This document shows, in pieces, positions 6,283 to 6,287 of a DNA stretch of 6,287 nt. The notes under the pieces were generated by a model. It saw only the letters and a program-made list of their open reading frames with translations, ran no database searches and had not been told where the DNA came from. Position numbers and translations under genes: made by a program. This stretch comes from CAZAYY01 sp964489525 (GTDB lineage Bacteria > Chloroflexota > Anaerolineae > Anaerolineales > JABWBV01), in NCBI GenBank assembly GCA_964489525.1, contig CAZAYY010000049.1, forward strand, positions 1-6,287, written 5' to 3'. The first letter of the stretch is position 1; every line of letters begins with the position of its first letter.

Positions 6283-6287
6283 AGTGC

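Larger units (their letters stand above)
6246..6287 (-). other. Possible 3' end of an upstream gene, ending in tandem stops
   Basis: On the minus strand the frame entering the window at its edge is open for 13 codons (ALPGTGRNVRTWA) and ends in TAA TAA, which could be the tail of a gene preceding pyrB. A second frame is also open for 23 codons to a TAG near 6212, and the third for 15 codons to a TGA near 6238, so such short open stretches are not discriminating. The palindromes here argue equally for a non-coding region. I cannot assign a product. Confidence 0.15.

Noticed and set aside
6178..6287. A PyrR-type attenuator before pyrB.
   Set aside because: The hairpin at 6217-6243 lacks the recognised loop consensus and there is no terminator stem with a T run before the RBS.

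Overview
The window is a compact pyrimidine-metabolism cluster. All five genes lie on the minus strand, so transcription runs from high to low coordinates: pyrB (aspartate carbamoyltransferase), a family 2 glycosyltransferase, a fused pyrF-pyrE (OMP decarboxylase joined to orotate phosphoribosyltransferase), pyrD (quinone-dependent dihydroorotate dehydrogenase), and an NCS2 uracil permease of the UraA type. The first four genes are separated by only 3 to 9 nt, as expected of one translationally coupled operon. The permease follows after a 97-nt gap and has its own strong ribosome binding site, so it may be a separate or semi-independent unit.

The genes supply pathway steps 2 (PyrB), 4 (PyrD), 5 and 6 (the PyrF-PyrE fusion), ending in UMP, plus salvage import of uracil. 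Carbamoyl-phosphate synthase (carAB), dihydroorotase (pyrC), PyrR, the ATCase regulatory chain PyrI and a uracil phosphoribosyltransferase (upp) are not in the window; some could lie beyond either edge. The glycosyltransferase is the only gene not obviously part of the pathway.

The fused enzyme has the order decarboxylase then phosphoribosyltransferase, the reverse of animal and plant UMP synthase. Together with class 2 PyrD, moderately high GC and a GT2 gene inside the operon, this fits a Gram-negative-like or monoderm environmental bacterium. My best guess is Chloroflexota (Anaerolineae or a relative). This is inference from gene architecture, not from a marker gene.

Non-coding sequence is scarce. 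The 110 nt upstream of pyrB (6178-6287) hold a perfect 12-bp palindrome and two further inverted repeats but no recognisable PyrR-binding consensus or clear promoter. The 97-nt pyrD-permease gap holds a weak hairpin with a T6 run, a poor promoter-like match and a strong RBS. The 72 nt after the permease hold two consecutive inverted repeats. I see no RNA genes, CRISPR, insertion sequences or pseudogenes. The region is largely ordinary; the main points of interest are the inverted fusion enzyme, the embedded glycosyltransferase with an unassigned C-terminal tail, and the structured leader.
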